Assembly (NCBI RefSeq): GCF_000002875.2
Contig: NC_009400.2
Coordinates: 613,061-677,060 of the forward strand
Length of the DNA: 64,000 bases
Direction: 5' to 3'
Source of the DNA: Leishmania infantum JPCM5
Lineage: Eukaryota; Euglenozoa; Kinetoplastea; Trypanosomatida; Trypanosomatidae
Translations under genes and position numbers: made by a program
Shown: positions 1-10,980 of the stretch, piece by piece
Position numbering within the stretch: the first letter of the stretch is position 1
How the letters are laid out: each line of letters opens with the position of its first letter
Notes under the pieces: generated by a model
Database searches by the model: none
What the model was told of the DNA's origin: nothing
Seen by the model: the letters and a program-made list of their open reading frames with translations, nothing else

Positions 1-1137
1 GTGTAGGGAGGGGAGGGAGGTACAAGCAACAGAGAAAACAAGATCTAATATGAACTGGAAAACAATAAGACACACGCGCGTTTAAGGAGAGGGGAGAAAA
101 CGAAAAGGAAGCGAGACGATGCTCGGGTGTGCTAGTGTCGCTGTATCTACTTGCGTTCTGCGAGGCTCGCGAGAAAACGGGAGCGGCAGGGAGAGAGACG
201 GAGAGACAGACTCCGATACAGAACGCGTATGTGCAGAGAGGGAGAGGGGAAGTTTGTCGTATTCAGAAATACGCGCCAGGTGGCTCTCAAGATGACGCAC
301 ACGTACTCTTTCGTTGTTGCTAAGCCACGTGTCGTCCTCTGTTCCCTTGTCTAGCGCTGATGAATGCCGGAATACCTAGCAATCGAGAAGATCAGTAAGA
401 GTGGTGACGGTAACCGACGCAAGGGAAGGGGAAGGCACTTTGGTTTCACTTGGGGTGGAGTGGGAGGGGCAGTAAGTCGAATGCGTATCGTGTGAGTCGG
501 TGCTGCTGTCTGGGGCAGAGTGGCTGTGTGAGGGTGTGTGTTTTGACCACGTCGGTCGCGGCCGTAGTGATGGGCGCCATCACGAGTGAGGGTAAAGGAG
601 AGAGAAGAAAGAGGGAGTGGGCATTGAAGAGGGCTCGAGAAGGGTGTGCGAGGGAGGATCCCAAGATACATACGCACACACAAGCCTGCTCTCATCGGCA
701 GCCTTGGGCAGGCACCATCATTTGCACGGAACTTTCTGTGAAAATGGAGTATGTGTAAGTGTGAACGCATGCTCCGATCGCCGCGAAGAGTCGGCATCGC
801 GTTGCACAAGCCGCATGTGCACGAATACTGTGCCTGTGCGCGCCCACGTATCTGCGGCGCTGTGCCCCGCGCCTGCCTCTGCTGAGCATACGTGGGAAAA
901 CGGAAGAGGGCGAAATAGGAGACGTGTGCGACTTCATGAACCCCCAAACTGGCACTCCCATGCCGTCTGCCAATGAGCCGTGTGTGTGTGTGGGGGGGGG
1001 GAGGGGGTAAACGAAAACGAAAACAAAAAAAGATGGTCCGTAGAGAAGCAAATGCAACAACGAACAGAAGAGGGTTAGGGAGGGAACCGCGCAAGGGAGA
1101 GGGTGGCGGGAAGGGGCCCAACACCACCCGACGCACC
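1..1137. other. Non-coding spacer, purine-rich on the plus strand
   Basis: I see no convincing gene here. The plus strand is GA-rich with many GTGT and CACA runs, so the minus strand is pyrimidine-rich, as expected for UTR and intergenic sequence of a minus-strand Leishmania array. The longest open frame (minus, 351-1184) translates into low-complexity Pro/Arg/His/Ser text such as repeated HTHT and PPP. That is typical of read-through of simple sequence and not of a protein. Confidence 0.6.
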
Positions 1138-2030
1138 TCACCGCTCCTTCTGCCCCATGTCCAACACCGCGGCAGGAGCCACAAGGACTACCGCAAGCAC
1201 ACCAATGACCGTCGCAGCCAAAGCCACAACTACAAGAGCACACACGAAAAAGAAGGAGTCCACATAGGATGTTAAAGAGCTATATAACCTGGAAGAGGAA
1301 CGCGCGCACGCCGCGATACACAGACACACGCACAGGGGTGAGAAGGGAGGGATCAGGAAAAGAAATGAAGGAAATGGAAAGTGGAGAACGCACGGAAATC
1401 ATTCACCTGTGCGTCGCCACTCGCCTAAGGGTGCAGAGTCTGGCGGAAAGAAGAAACACGTGCACTCCCTGCTTCTGGTCGTGCTTTATCTCGCGAGTCG
1501 CTTGTGCTCTCCCTGGCGTACTCGCACACATTCCGCTTAGCCACTTCTCCTTGCACGCACGCCTTCTGTGACTCTGCAGCCTTGAGCCCCCCTCTCTACC
1601 ACAGCCGGTACCTCCACGCGTCCTCGCACAAGTGCTGCGGTCTGGCATAGCTGCGTGGCAGTGGGGATGAGCCCCCGAGTCTGATAACGAAGAATCGCTC
1701 TTACCACGTCTACACCGGAAAGGCCCTGGAGACGGTGTGTCGGCTGAGCCCAAGAGCCCCATGATGTAGAGAAGCAGAATGACTGCCCCCTCATTGTGGA
1801 AAAGGTCGTTCATCGCTTCGAGAAACCCGCTCAGGGCAACGCCTCTACCACCGATGCCTCGGAAACCGTCGGGCATCCTTTTGGGCTTGCACGGTGGCGC
1901 CGTAGTCGGTTACCACAGTGGCCGTGGCTCCCAGGAGGAAAGCCCATTTCGTCGAAGCTCGCGTAGGATTCAGGTGACCGCTGAGGGTTCGCTGTGCGTT
2001 AAGTGGCTAGCCGCAAAATGAGGATTCAAG
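1138..2030 (-). pseudogene. Possible remnant of a membrane-protein gene
   Basis: Two minus-strand fragments in different frames look protein-like against a non-coding background. At about 1735-1876 a frame reads FLEAMNDLFHNEGAVILLLY, ending in a hydrophobic stretch. At 1138-1275 a frame ends with a strongly hydrophobic segment (FFFVCALVVVALAATVIGVL) followed by a short polar tail and a stop, as at the C-terminus of a multi-pass membrane protein. Frame changes and stops separate them, and no start lies in frame. The family is not recognised. Chance hydrophobic coding is a real alternative, so this is a weak call. Confidence 0.25.
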
Positions 2031-2391
2031 TTTTGTAATTTTAGCCGAACCCTTTCACTGGGGCTGGGTCATCGAGCCAGCGGTGCGGCATGGCCTCTGC
2101 AACCCCGTTTCGCCACGATAGGACCGCGCCCTTCTCATCCCTTCCTCGAGGCACTCGTGAAGGCAATGAGGTCATACGCGGTATTTTCCATCGGTGCGGC
2201 TACACACGGAGGGGGGGGGCAATGAAACACCATCGACTCTCCAGCGATCGCCGACCCAGTGTGGCGAGGGCGGATTTCTCCGATTCGGCAGTGAAAGAGG
2301 GGGAGTGGGCTATCAAGCTCTCTTCCCTCCTCCTGCCCACCTGGGCTGATATACCGTCGGTGTACGGCTACGCAAAACAAAGAAATTTGTA

Positions 2392-5300
2392 TCAGCTGTG
2401 CTCATCCTCATCGTCCGCACCACGCACATCATCAGGGCAATCAAAACTGAAAGCTTGCGTGCTCGCGCGCTGCTGCTTGTGGAGCGCGAGCTTCGACTTC
2501 GCAACGGATTCCACTGCGCTTCGCACATGTCTGCGGCTGGCGTGCCACTCATACTCCTCGCCCACGAAAGTTGTGGAGCCGCGCGTCATCTGCAGCAGCT
2601 CTTCATCGGATGTGGCTAAGAGGGCCTCGCAAGGTCGGGGATATCCGTAGGGTTGCAACTTGAATCTGCTGCATCACTGCGCGGATGGCACGGAAAAAGC
2701 CGTCCCCCTTGGCCAATCCTGGCTCCCAGCAAGACGCTGTGGATCCTGGCGTGTGCCCTGGCGGGAGCGTCAGTGACCACAATCTTTGCTTGTGATGGGC
2801 TGTGCTGCGGACACGCTCGAGCGGGCATCGGTGGACGAGGTGCAACGTCTGCACAGCTGGTTGCAAACTCGCAAGACGAAGCTGTTGTGCGCCTCCCTTC
2901 GCAGCGGGGTGACATCGCAGAAGGCATCGAAATCCCACTTGCAGCATGGATTGCGCCCCTGTCGAATCCCCGGCGGATGGGCAGACATGAGGTTCAGACG
3001 AGATGTACCACAAACCTTTCGAATGAGACCATCGGGTGTCGGCTGAGGGATCAGCCTTCGTCTGTCTTTGTGCTCTGGCACCCAGAGCACGATAACGGAG
3101 TGAGCATCCTGCACGAGCGCGTGGCGCAGGCCGCCTGAGCATCGCCCGAACTTACCTTTCTTCGCATTGAGAGATCCAAATCCCGCGGCTCGAGTCCGGC
3201 AGAACGGATCGAGCGAGGGGCATGCGGGTGCTTGAAGCTGGGAAAAGACTCTACACACAAGAGTGCCTCCCGCGGACCTTCATTTGATTTTCTTATTGCT
3301 ACTGCTAAGTGGGTGATTGCCTGAACATCTAGCCACGCCACATCTTTCTACTGTGGCGGCCAGCTTGAGGAGATGCCCGCGTCCTGACCCGCGGTCAGGC
3401 CCCCCGGAGCACCTTAATTCCCTCGGGTGACTCGCTAGCGGCAATGCCGAGAATTCATGAGCGTTTGGCAGCGTGCGGCCTACCCCGTTGGGTCTTGGAG
3501 AGGAAGACTGAGGCGTTGTGCTGCACTCAAACAGCCTCCAACGTAGGTTGCTGGGAGTAGCTCAGGTGTCGCCGCACCGTTTCGATCGTTGCATGTCTGG
3601 CTGGTTGCATCATGTCCTCCTTTAGGACCCCCTTCCCGATCTGCGCCAGATGGTGGGCCACTGCTTTGCGTACTGGGGCCAGCTTCAGGTCCGGGTCGAC
3701 GTCCTTGAGCGCACCCCGCCCGCCTCGTCTTATTCTTGGCCTCTGCGAGGTCCTTGCACGAGGTCTGCTTGCTCGTCCGCTGGCTCGGTCGGTGCCGCCA
3801 GCGTCAAACCGTCCTGCCTGCTGAGGCGGGATGCCACCGGGTACGGGCCTCACGAAGTGGTTGGCCCTGACCCTCCTCTGTAGGTCAGACCCACCGGGCA
3901 CGTGTGGCGCCCGATTTGGAATCTCGCTGCCCATCAACTGGTGCCATCCTGCCGTGCGCTGCTGACCATTCCGGCGATTCCTCGGTGTTCATGGGTTGCC
4001 CCCGATCAGCACACAGCGGCACGGGGGTGTCAGCGCGCTGTGCATCGTTGCGTAGCGGGACACGATTGGTCGACGCTTTTCAGGTCCTCCTCGCGACGCT
4101 CAGCCATGAGTTGCCTCGGATTACTCCAGCGGGACGTTCTCCTCGGTGTCAAACCGGCCGCACATGATAAGGAAAGGGGAGGACACGGCCCCCGGCCCTT
4201 TGTGGAGGCGTCTGTTCGGTTTTGCAGTTACGGAAGAGTCCACGTAGCCGTGCACGGAAGTCTCGTCTCCCCAGGCCGCCTTTCGCTGTGTCCCTGTGGA
4301 AGACCGGGGCGCAAGCGGCATGGGTACGGTCTTGGGGGCCGTCGTACCGCTTCATCTGATGCGTCTGCGAATACATAGATCAACATGAGAAGCCCTCGCA
4401 GTCAGCGCCGAGGCGTTGTTGCGCCATGCACCTGACGAAGGTCAGAAGCCGCTGTGCCGCCATCCTCGAGAAGGTCTTGCGTACGTCCGGCCCCCACGAT
4501 GACGGACGGAGGCGAAGCCAAAAGTACGCAGCCGTGCCTTGCGGCGAGTCGACCCCCATGCGGGGATACCGGCTGGCCAGCGATGTCGCGTGTGCAGGGG
4601 TATGCAGCAGTCGCTTCTCTCCGCAGTGCTGACTTGGCGGTACAGCCCTCCTCCGGTCAGGTCGTCCGTGAGCGTGGTCAGTCGACGGCACGCGCAACAC
4701 AGCTGCATTGGCGTGCACTCTGGCAGAGGAAAAGGCAGCCCCGTGGTGTGTCGTCTTCCCGCGTGACAAGCTTCCACCCCTGTGAGCATCTCATTGTCTT
4801 GTCCTTCTCCGGGCCACCCGACAGGCAGCCCTGTCTCAGTTTTTTGAGGAATGTTGCTGCTCCTCGGCACTGCCTCCACGGTGTCCACCTCGGTAGCCGC
4901 CCCGACCTCGGCCATGACCCCTGTTGCTGTAGCCGTGGTGCGGTTGGTTTTGCCGCACTTTCCCCTTCAGATTCGTGATCTGGTCACCTACTTTGTGAAG
5001 CGGGCCAGATGCGAAAGCGTTCAGCTGCCTCTCCGTCTCGCCCACATCCGCCAAACCCGCTCTGTCCCGTTCCCTTGGGCGTTGTAGACGGGAATGCACC
5101 CGCCACCACGCTACACGTCATCCTCGATTTTCTTGCAAAACCCGGCGACAGCGCTCTCCGCGTCGCCAACCCGACCGCCGCTTGCCGCCGTGTCCTGAGC
5201 CTGTTAAAGGGATACGTGGAGGTCGCGTAACCTCAAGAGTAAAAAAAAGTAAATTCGGCAGTTCACCCACCGCGGGGCGGGCCACTGTGCCCTCCGGTGC

Positions 5301-5818
5301 GACAGGCCGACCACAGACGAATTATGCGTTTGGGTGGCGTCATGGCTGTTGAAGCGGAACATCATGCGCAGAAGTGCGCAGCTCGAACCGCTCAGGTCGT
5401 TTGAGAAGGGCAGGCACTGACCTGGCATCTCCGCTGTCGGCGTCGGATCGCCTTGCCGAGCGAGACTCATGCACGAACTCTTTCGCTCCTTTCGAGCTGC
5501 AGGCTTTGCTGCGCTGCTCTTCACTTCCTCCAAACGTGCCTCAGCCATGATGTCCTCCTGGATCTACGGGGAGACATGCAGCTGGTGCTCGCGCACAAGT
5601 TTCTCAGTCATGAGGTGCACCACCTCTTCCACGCTTCCTTCGGGTTGCCCCGGTGCTGAGAGGGCTGCCAGAATCCTTCCCTCTCTTGTGCCCTTCACCC
5701 CTAAAGCCGTGCAAGACGGCGTCTGAATTCGCCTGCTGCCGGACTCGGTGCACCCAACATGCTTGACGGTGGCGGTCTCTGTCGGGGTGGTGACTGGTGA
5801 AGCGATGAGCCAAAACAC
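2392..5818 (-). mobile_element. Degenerate retroelement-like region (gag/RT/RNase H-like fragments)
   Basis: No intact gene occupies this stretch, yet minus-strand frames carry protein-like pieces in a sensible order. At 4836-5099 there is an Arg-Gly-rich tract (GHGRGRGGYRGGHRGG). About 4740-4770 shows a broken Cys/His pattern like a zinc knuckle. At about 4657-4675 TLTDDLTG could be a worn reverse-transcriptase catalytic box. About 4420-4490 resembles the end of an RT region. At about 4352-4377 VFADASDE resembles the first RNase H motif. At about 3060-3095 there is VIVLWVPEHKD. The pieces lie in different frames with stops between them, so the element would be dead. A tyrosine-recombinase type (VIPER/TATE-like) or an ingi-related DIRE are both possible. 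The assignment rests on short motifs only. Confidence 0.38.
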
Positions 5819-6340
5819 TCGTTCCGTTGAGCTGGCGCATCGTCTGCAGGAAGAGAGGGGAGGAGAGAGTGCATTGCAGCTGCCACGCTGTGCGAGCAGA
5901 GGACAGGATAGACGCCAGAGGCCATGCAGGCAAGGAGGGGGTGAGTTTTCGGATCATGAGAACGCGCACATCGTGGCCCTGAGAAAAGTATGATGCGTTT
6001 ATCGTCGGATGCTACTTGCCCAGTCCGTGCAACGCTCAGCAGCATGCGAGCGATCTCCGATCTCTCTTCACGGCCCCGCGGAAATTTTGAAGCACAAGAG
6101 GGAGAGCCACAGATCGGCAGGGTGCTGGCCGCCGCCGCCCCCTCCCCGGCCCCTTGCGACAAGCTTGTACCTTGAGGCGCGCCTTTACAAGGCAGCGTGG
6201 TGCCCTGTGCGTGTTTGAGCCCATGCACGGGCTTCGGTGCGCGTCTGTGTCGCAGGCTTGTGTGCTGCATCTCCCACCGCCTCCCCCGGCCTCTCCCCAA
6301 CTCGCACGTAACGGTGGCTCGCACAGCAGGGCGAGGGGCG
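5819..6340. other. Spacer downstream of the 6341-8140 gene
   Basis: This is predicted 3' UTR and intergenic sequence of the minus-strand gene that ends at 6341. It lacks a convincing open frame. The minus-strand frames that cross it change register and stop. I see no repeat or RNA gene in it. Confidence 0.5.
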
Positions 6341-8140
6341 CTAATATTTGCTTCGGGAGTCGCCAAAGCGCTGAAGCAGGTATTCGCGCGTCAGCTTCGC
6401 TGTCTGCACCGACTGCGTCGCACCCTGCGAGCCGAAGTTGTTCATGATCTTCGACACCACCTTCGGTAGTGACGTGTTAAGCACGACGGTATGGTTGTCC
6501 ACCAAGATACCATCGTTGACGGGGTAGTAGAGCAGCATCGACCGCACCTTCGCGGTGGCATCCACCTTTGCTATGTGCCGCTTTGTCCTCTCCAGCATGA
6601 GCGCCTTGGCAGGCACCATCCCGTCGCACACAGCGAGCGACCTCAGCACCGCCGGGTCGGTGATCTCTGACACCTTGAACTGGATGGTGAGACTAAAGAC
6701 GAAGCGGATGATCGTCATTGTGAGGCGGAACGTGTCGTCCAACTCGCATTCCTGAATCTTGTTCTCAGAGGGCTGGCACGCCTTCTGGTACTCGGCGGAC
6801 ACCACCAGGTCCTTTGTGATGTCTTTCAGCATGATGCCGGGAAGCATGTACATTGCCTTTACGTGGATACCGATGTACTTGGCCGCGTCCTCGCTGTTAT
6901 AGACGCTCACCTTTGGCACGTTGTTCTCCTTCACCTCGTCGGCGAAGGAGCTGAGGTTGATGATGGCGTCGACGATACCCTGCGTCTCAGGATCCGCCTC
7001 TGCCAGGGAGCCGCACAAAAAGCGGAAAATGCAGCGCCCTTCGTTGAGGGTGGCCGCTGCGCGGCTCACGGAGAGGAAGTCCCACGTGTTGTTCTCCACC
7101 AAGGCGCTGTCAGCCCTGTGGGGGTCAATGTCGCGGCAAGTCAAGGCTAGCATCTCGTACTGCTGCACCTTCGTGGCGGCAGTTGACACGCTTGCGCGTG
7201 ACCTCGATGCGCCGAGCACCATAGAGGTGTTGTTGCCACCGCCCTCCTTGCCGTCGTTCAGGTTGCCTATCGAAAGCTCACTTGGCAGAGTTGGCGAGGC
7301 TCGAGAGGCAGTAATAGATGTGGGAGCCGTGACGACGGAGGCATCGATCTGCAGCCCTTGAGCATAAATGACGAGCACTGGCTTGCGCTTGCTCTGCTGC
7401 TGAGCGGCGGTGCTCTTGCTTTGGGTGGCGCTCCTGCCGGCTGCCCACGGGCAGCGCCGCTGGCGCAACGTCGGGAGAATTTGGCAGCACGCCAACTGCA
7501 GCAGCATCGAGTCCACGCGCCAGGATCCGTCGATGGACCGTCGCAGCACCGCTTCGACCTCCTCCAGGCGCGCTATACGGTCCTGCAGCGTCGCGCCGGC
7601 AGCGATGTAGTCGAGATCTTCCTGGGCCATGTTGCTCATGTTGAGGCTGCCCAGCATGGACCGGTTGCACGCACAGGTATCTGGCCCTATGCTGGCACTG
7701 ATCAAGCTTTCCTCCAGCATCGTCCCTTTATTGTTTCGCTCCGCGAGCCGTGCCACGTTTTTCATGAATATCTGAACCGCCCTCTTGTCCACCGCGTGAA
7801 AACTGTTTGTGAAGCTCATGTTGCTAAGCGTTTCGTTCATCGGATCGTACGTGTTGCCGCTGCGGTCGACAGTTATGGTGTCGCGAATCGTGTGCAGGCT
7901 CGCGTCGGATAGAGTGCCGCTGAAGTTGTTCACCTCGCAATCAACAACAACGCTACCACGCTGCGGCGAGGCCGTCATCATGTTTGCACCTTCAGGGACG
8001 ACGACATCAAAGGCTACCGGCTGGAAGCACAGCGCACTGTTCTGCATGGGCTTGAAGCCGCTGCTGGTGGTGACCTGACCCACCGACTTGGTGTTCTTCT
8101 CAGCATCGCTGCGCTTGCAGTCGCTGCAGCACACACCCAT
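6341..8140 (-). CDS. Predicted N-acylated protein of unknown function
   Basis: The open frame extends upstream to 8269, but I start it at the ATG at 8140, giving 599 residues. Upstream of that ATG the frame reads low-complexity SLSLSLT text typical of a 5' UTR pyrimidine tract. The N-terminus MGVCCSDCK has Gly2 plus Cys4 and Cys5, the classic arrangement for N-myristoylation with palmitoylation, so the protein is predicted to attach to the inner face of the plasma or flagellar membrane. A short coiled-coil-like stretch (RIARLEEVEAVLRR) lies near residue 190. The last ~200 residues look like a folded domain that I do not recognise. A hydrophobic stretch there (TIIRFVFSLTIQF) is more likely a core strand or helix than a membrane segment. 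The middle is Ser/Thr/Ala-rich. It is probably a trypanosomatid-specific protein. Confidence 0.8.
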   Translation of the reverse strand: MGVCCSDCKRSDAEKNTKSVGQVTTSSGFKPMQNSALCFQPVAFDVVVPEGANMMTASPQRGSVVVDCEVNNFSGTLSDASLHTIRDTITVDRSGNTYDPMNETLSNMSFTNSFHAVDKRAVQIFMKNVARLAERNNKGTMLEESLISASIGPDTCACNRSMLGSLNMSNMAQEDLDYIAAGATLQDRIARLEEVEAVLRRSIDGSWRVDSMLLQLACCQILPTLRQRRCPWAAGRSATQSKSTAAQQQSKRKPVLVIYAQGLQIDASVVTAPTSITASRASPTLPSELSIGNLNDGKEGGGNNTSMVLGASRSRASVSTAATKVQQYEMLALTCRDIDPHRADSALVENNTWDFLSVSRAAATLNEGRCIFRFLCGSLAEADPETQGIVDAIINLSSFADEVKENNVPKVSVYNSEDAAKYIGIHVKAMYMLPGIMLKDITKDLVVSAEYQKACQPSENKIQECELDDTFRLTMTIIRFVFSLTIQFKVSEITDPAVLRSLAVCDGMVPAKALMLERTKRHIAKVDATAKVRSMLLYYPVNDGILVDNHTVVLNTSLPKVVSKIMNNFGSQGATQSVQTAKLTREYLLQRFGDSRSKY

Positions 8141-9425
8141 GGTGCCAGACCCGCTAGTGAGGGAGAGGGAGAGGGAGAGGTGCGAAAGCACAACTAGGAG
8201 GAGAGGCGAGGGAGGGAGATGCAGCGGACGGCAGCAGCAAAGAGATCCACAAATGGCACACATGCGCACTCACTCGTTGGTGGGCGACAGAGAGGGTGCC
8301 GCGTGTGCGCGTGGGTGTGCGAACAGAGGAAAAAGGCAAAGGCGGTGCAGAGAGATGCTCGATGAGATAGGGAGAACCGTGCTGGCGACGATGGCGATGA
8401 CGATGCGGCGGTTATAAGCAAGGAAGCGACACCGGCGAGCGCGTGCAAAGGATACCGCGAAGACAAAAAAACGTGAAAGTGAGTAACTAAAAAGAGACGA
8501 GGAAAGAACGTACAGAAATCACACGGGCAGGCGCGGGCGCACCGCACATCGAGGCCAAGAGAGGTGGTGGTAGTGGTACTCACGAATGGCACGGCAGAGG
8601 GAGGGGGAAGACGGCGGCGGCGAAGAAAAGATGTGACCGAACGAAGCAAAATAATAATACGAGAGATACCAAGAGCAGACGCACACTGATAATGCAGGAG
8701 TGCTGCTGCTCCGGCTGCTGCTGAGGGGGCCTCGAAAACACCAGCAAGTACGACAGCGGAAAAGAGAGATGGGCAGACACAAGAGCAAGACCGCTGTCGT
8801 CTTCTGATGAGATAAACACACACCGACGAATGGCAGCCTTGTCGGCACACACTCCGCCACACACAGAAAGCGAGAGAGAGGGAGGGGGGACGAGGGTAAG
8901 CGAGAGACAGCGAGATGGAGGTGTACGTTTCCTATTTTTTTTTGTTTGCTGTTGGGAGAAGGGCGAAGACGTGGCCTGTGTCGCTCCGGTGCTGTGCGCT
9001 TCTTTGCAGTGTGTGCGTGTGTGTTGGTCGAGGTGTGCGTGCGTGTATAACGGCGTCGGAAGCACGAGAGAGACCGAGGGGACTGCGGAGAGGACGCAAG
9101 AGCAAACCGGCGAACGAAAAACTCTATCGAGTGGGAGATGGAGGCAGAAGAGGTCCAGTTGTGTGTGTTCATGTGTGTATGAGTGTGGGTATGTGTAGCG
9201 TGTGGGTGGGTGAGGATCGGAGATAAGACGCAAGAGGGGGTGAAAGGTGTATCTACGTATGTGTGAGGTGGGAGCATGCAGGACTCTACACTTGCAAGGA
9301 GCGAGGCCGCTGCTTCGCATGTGTTGAAGTGACGCGGACGAAGGAGTGTGTCGATGGCAGTGAAGGAGTTCGGGAGGAGAGAACAACACACGGCCAACAG
9401 TCGAGTATTGCGTTCGCCTTCTTTC
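8141..9425. other. Intergenic/UTR spacer
   Basis: This holds the predicted 5' UTR of the 6341-8140 gene and the distal 3' UTR of the TraB-like gene, both read on the minus strand. It is rich in GA on the plus strand (pyrimidines on the sense strand) and in GT microsatellite-like tracts around 9000-9270. The long minus-strand frames here read HTHTHT and SLPL repeats and are rejected as coding. Confidence 0.6.
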
Positions 9426-9921
9426 AAGATGCCCGTTTCGCTGCCGTGCAACACGGGCTCAAACGCCGCCGAAGCCGGAATGCCGCAGGCCCCCATCGCC
9501 TGGTGCGGTGCAGCGGGAGACACGCGTTAGAATGCTGCCGGCCCAGTCATCTGAGAGCGCGGCCCCTGCACCAAACTCTACCCAGCTCCGCTTCGCACGT
9601 CGCCTCACAGCCGCCCACATCATGCCGGTCCCCACCCCAGGTGCATGCAGCTCGGGTTGGCTCTCAGGCTCCGCACCACCAGCAAAGGCAGTGTGAGGGC
9701 CGGGGGAGCCGCGTCCGAGCCACGCTGACACCCCGCCCTCCGCGTGGACGGCACTAGTGTGTCTACTGCCGCAGGTCTCTCCGACGCAACGCCATCCACG
9801 ATCTGGCACGGCCGACATCAGTAGCGATAGGTCGCCCTGGCCTCCCTGTGGTGTAGGCACTCGGCCCTGTCACCGCCAGGGGTGGCTCGGCATTTCGCGG
9901 GGGCTGCATGGCTGCCGGGCT
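9426..9921 (-). mobile_element. SIDER2-like short degenerate retroposon, copy 1
   Basis: This 496 bp block recurs at 17597-18092 with a constant offset of 8171 and, as far as I can read, without a difference. The flanks are unrelated on both sides. Size, location downstream of a coding region, and segments such as GTGACAGGGCCGAGTGCC on the minus strand fit my recollection of Leishmania SIDER2 elements. SIDER2 elements are known to reside in 3' UTRs and can lower mRNA stability. Here the element would lie about 1.06-1.56 kb after the stop codon of the TraB-like gene, in its transcribed orientation. Open frames inside the element (for example 9459-9860, minus) are repeated identically in copy 2 and are not genes. 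The family name is from memory and was not aligned. Confidence 0.8.
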
Positions 9922-10980
9922 GCACGGCCTCTTCAGAGAGAGTGCAGGTTTTTTTTTGTCGTTTTTCAAGGTGTCCATGCTACCACCAGCGCGTCCACAG
10001 ATGTGCGGATGCACAACCACATTTCGTCTACCTCCGCTGCACTACGGCTGTATACCAAGGACATAAGGCCAGCCAACACCGCTTGGCGTCGTTCGCACTG
10101 CATGCAGTGGCAAGCCAGGTCCAGAATTGCGCTCAGCGCCACCGCCACACAGCCAACGCAGAGAGGTGGTAAGTGGATGCGCATACTTGTTGAGTCATCG
10201 GCACGATATTTGGTGAGCTGGCACGAACGTGATCATGCCAGAAAGTCTCTTCAGCACAGCGCCAGCCCAGCTCTGTCCGCCAAGACCATGAGTCCAAAAC
10301 CGTACCCAATCGCAGGCGGCAGGCTCTTGGCTTCCCTACAGAGTGGGTACTGGACACTAGTGTCACGCTGCGGCCCTCCCTCATCAGGGGAGGGGGATCA
10401 ACAGCCTAGGCCATGTACACCAGAGCAAGAGCGAGGGATAAAGAGGAGTCGCTCGAGCACGGGGTACTTGTATGGAAGCGCCTGCCAGGTGTACGTTCGT
10501 GTCCCATACGAGAAACGCGCATCTAGAGGATCGATCGTGCACACACAGCGTTGCAGATGCGTGCGAGTTCACGTGCGAGTGCCTTTGCCCACCGTCACCG
10601 TCTTTGTTCATCATCAGGGCACGCTCGTCAGCGAAGGGAATCAACCAGGCAGGGGGCTGTTTCCAGACGCTCGACCATTCCTTCTTCTCCACATCCTTTC
10701 TCTCTTTGGGCCGCGGTCCCATCTTCTGTTGTGTTTCCGCGCTGTCTTGCTCACATGCGGGCGTCTCCCCATCACCGCATAACGGATTCGGGCTCCTTTT
10801 GCACAGGGTGTGCGCCACCCTTCCCCGCATCCTGTAACTTTGGCGCAGGCACACGCACGCACACACACGCATGTGCCCACTGCAGCACAACTCGCGCCCG
10901 CCCTCTCGCTCGCACAGCAGCGATGCAGAGAAAAAGGAGGGCGAAACGCAAAAAGAATGCGGAGGAAAGGATGCAAGTCC
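9922..10980. other. Predicted 3' UTR of the TraB-like gene
   Basis: This lies between the TraB-like stop codon and SIDER copy 1. It begins at the SIDER edge with a T-run (9951-9958). I see no convincing gene: the 341-residue plus-strand frame 9757-10782 starts inside the SIDER element and runs against the direction of this array. Confidence 0.55.

Noticed and set aside
351..1184. 277-residue minus-strand open frame
   Set aside because: Low-complexity Pro/His/Arg text from GA/CT-rich spacer; no domain and no plausible start.
8519..9523. 334-residue minus-strand open frame
   Set aside because: Starts inside the SIDER2-like repeat and continues as HTHTHT/SLPL read-through of spacer.
9757..10782. 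341-residue plus-strand open frame
   Set aside because: Starts inside the SIDER2-like repeat, runs against the direction of the array and has no recognisable domain.
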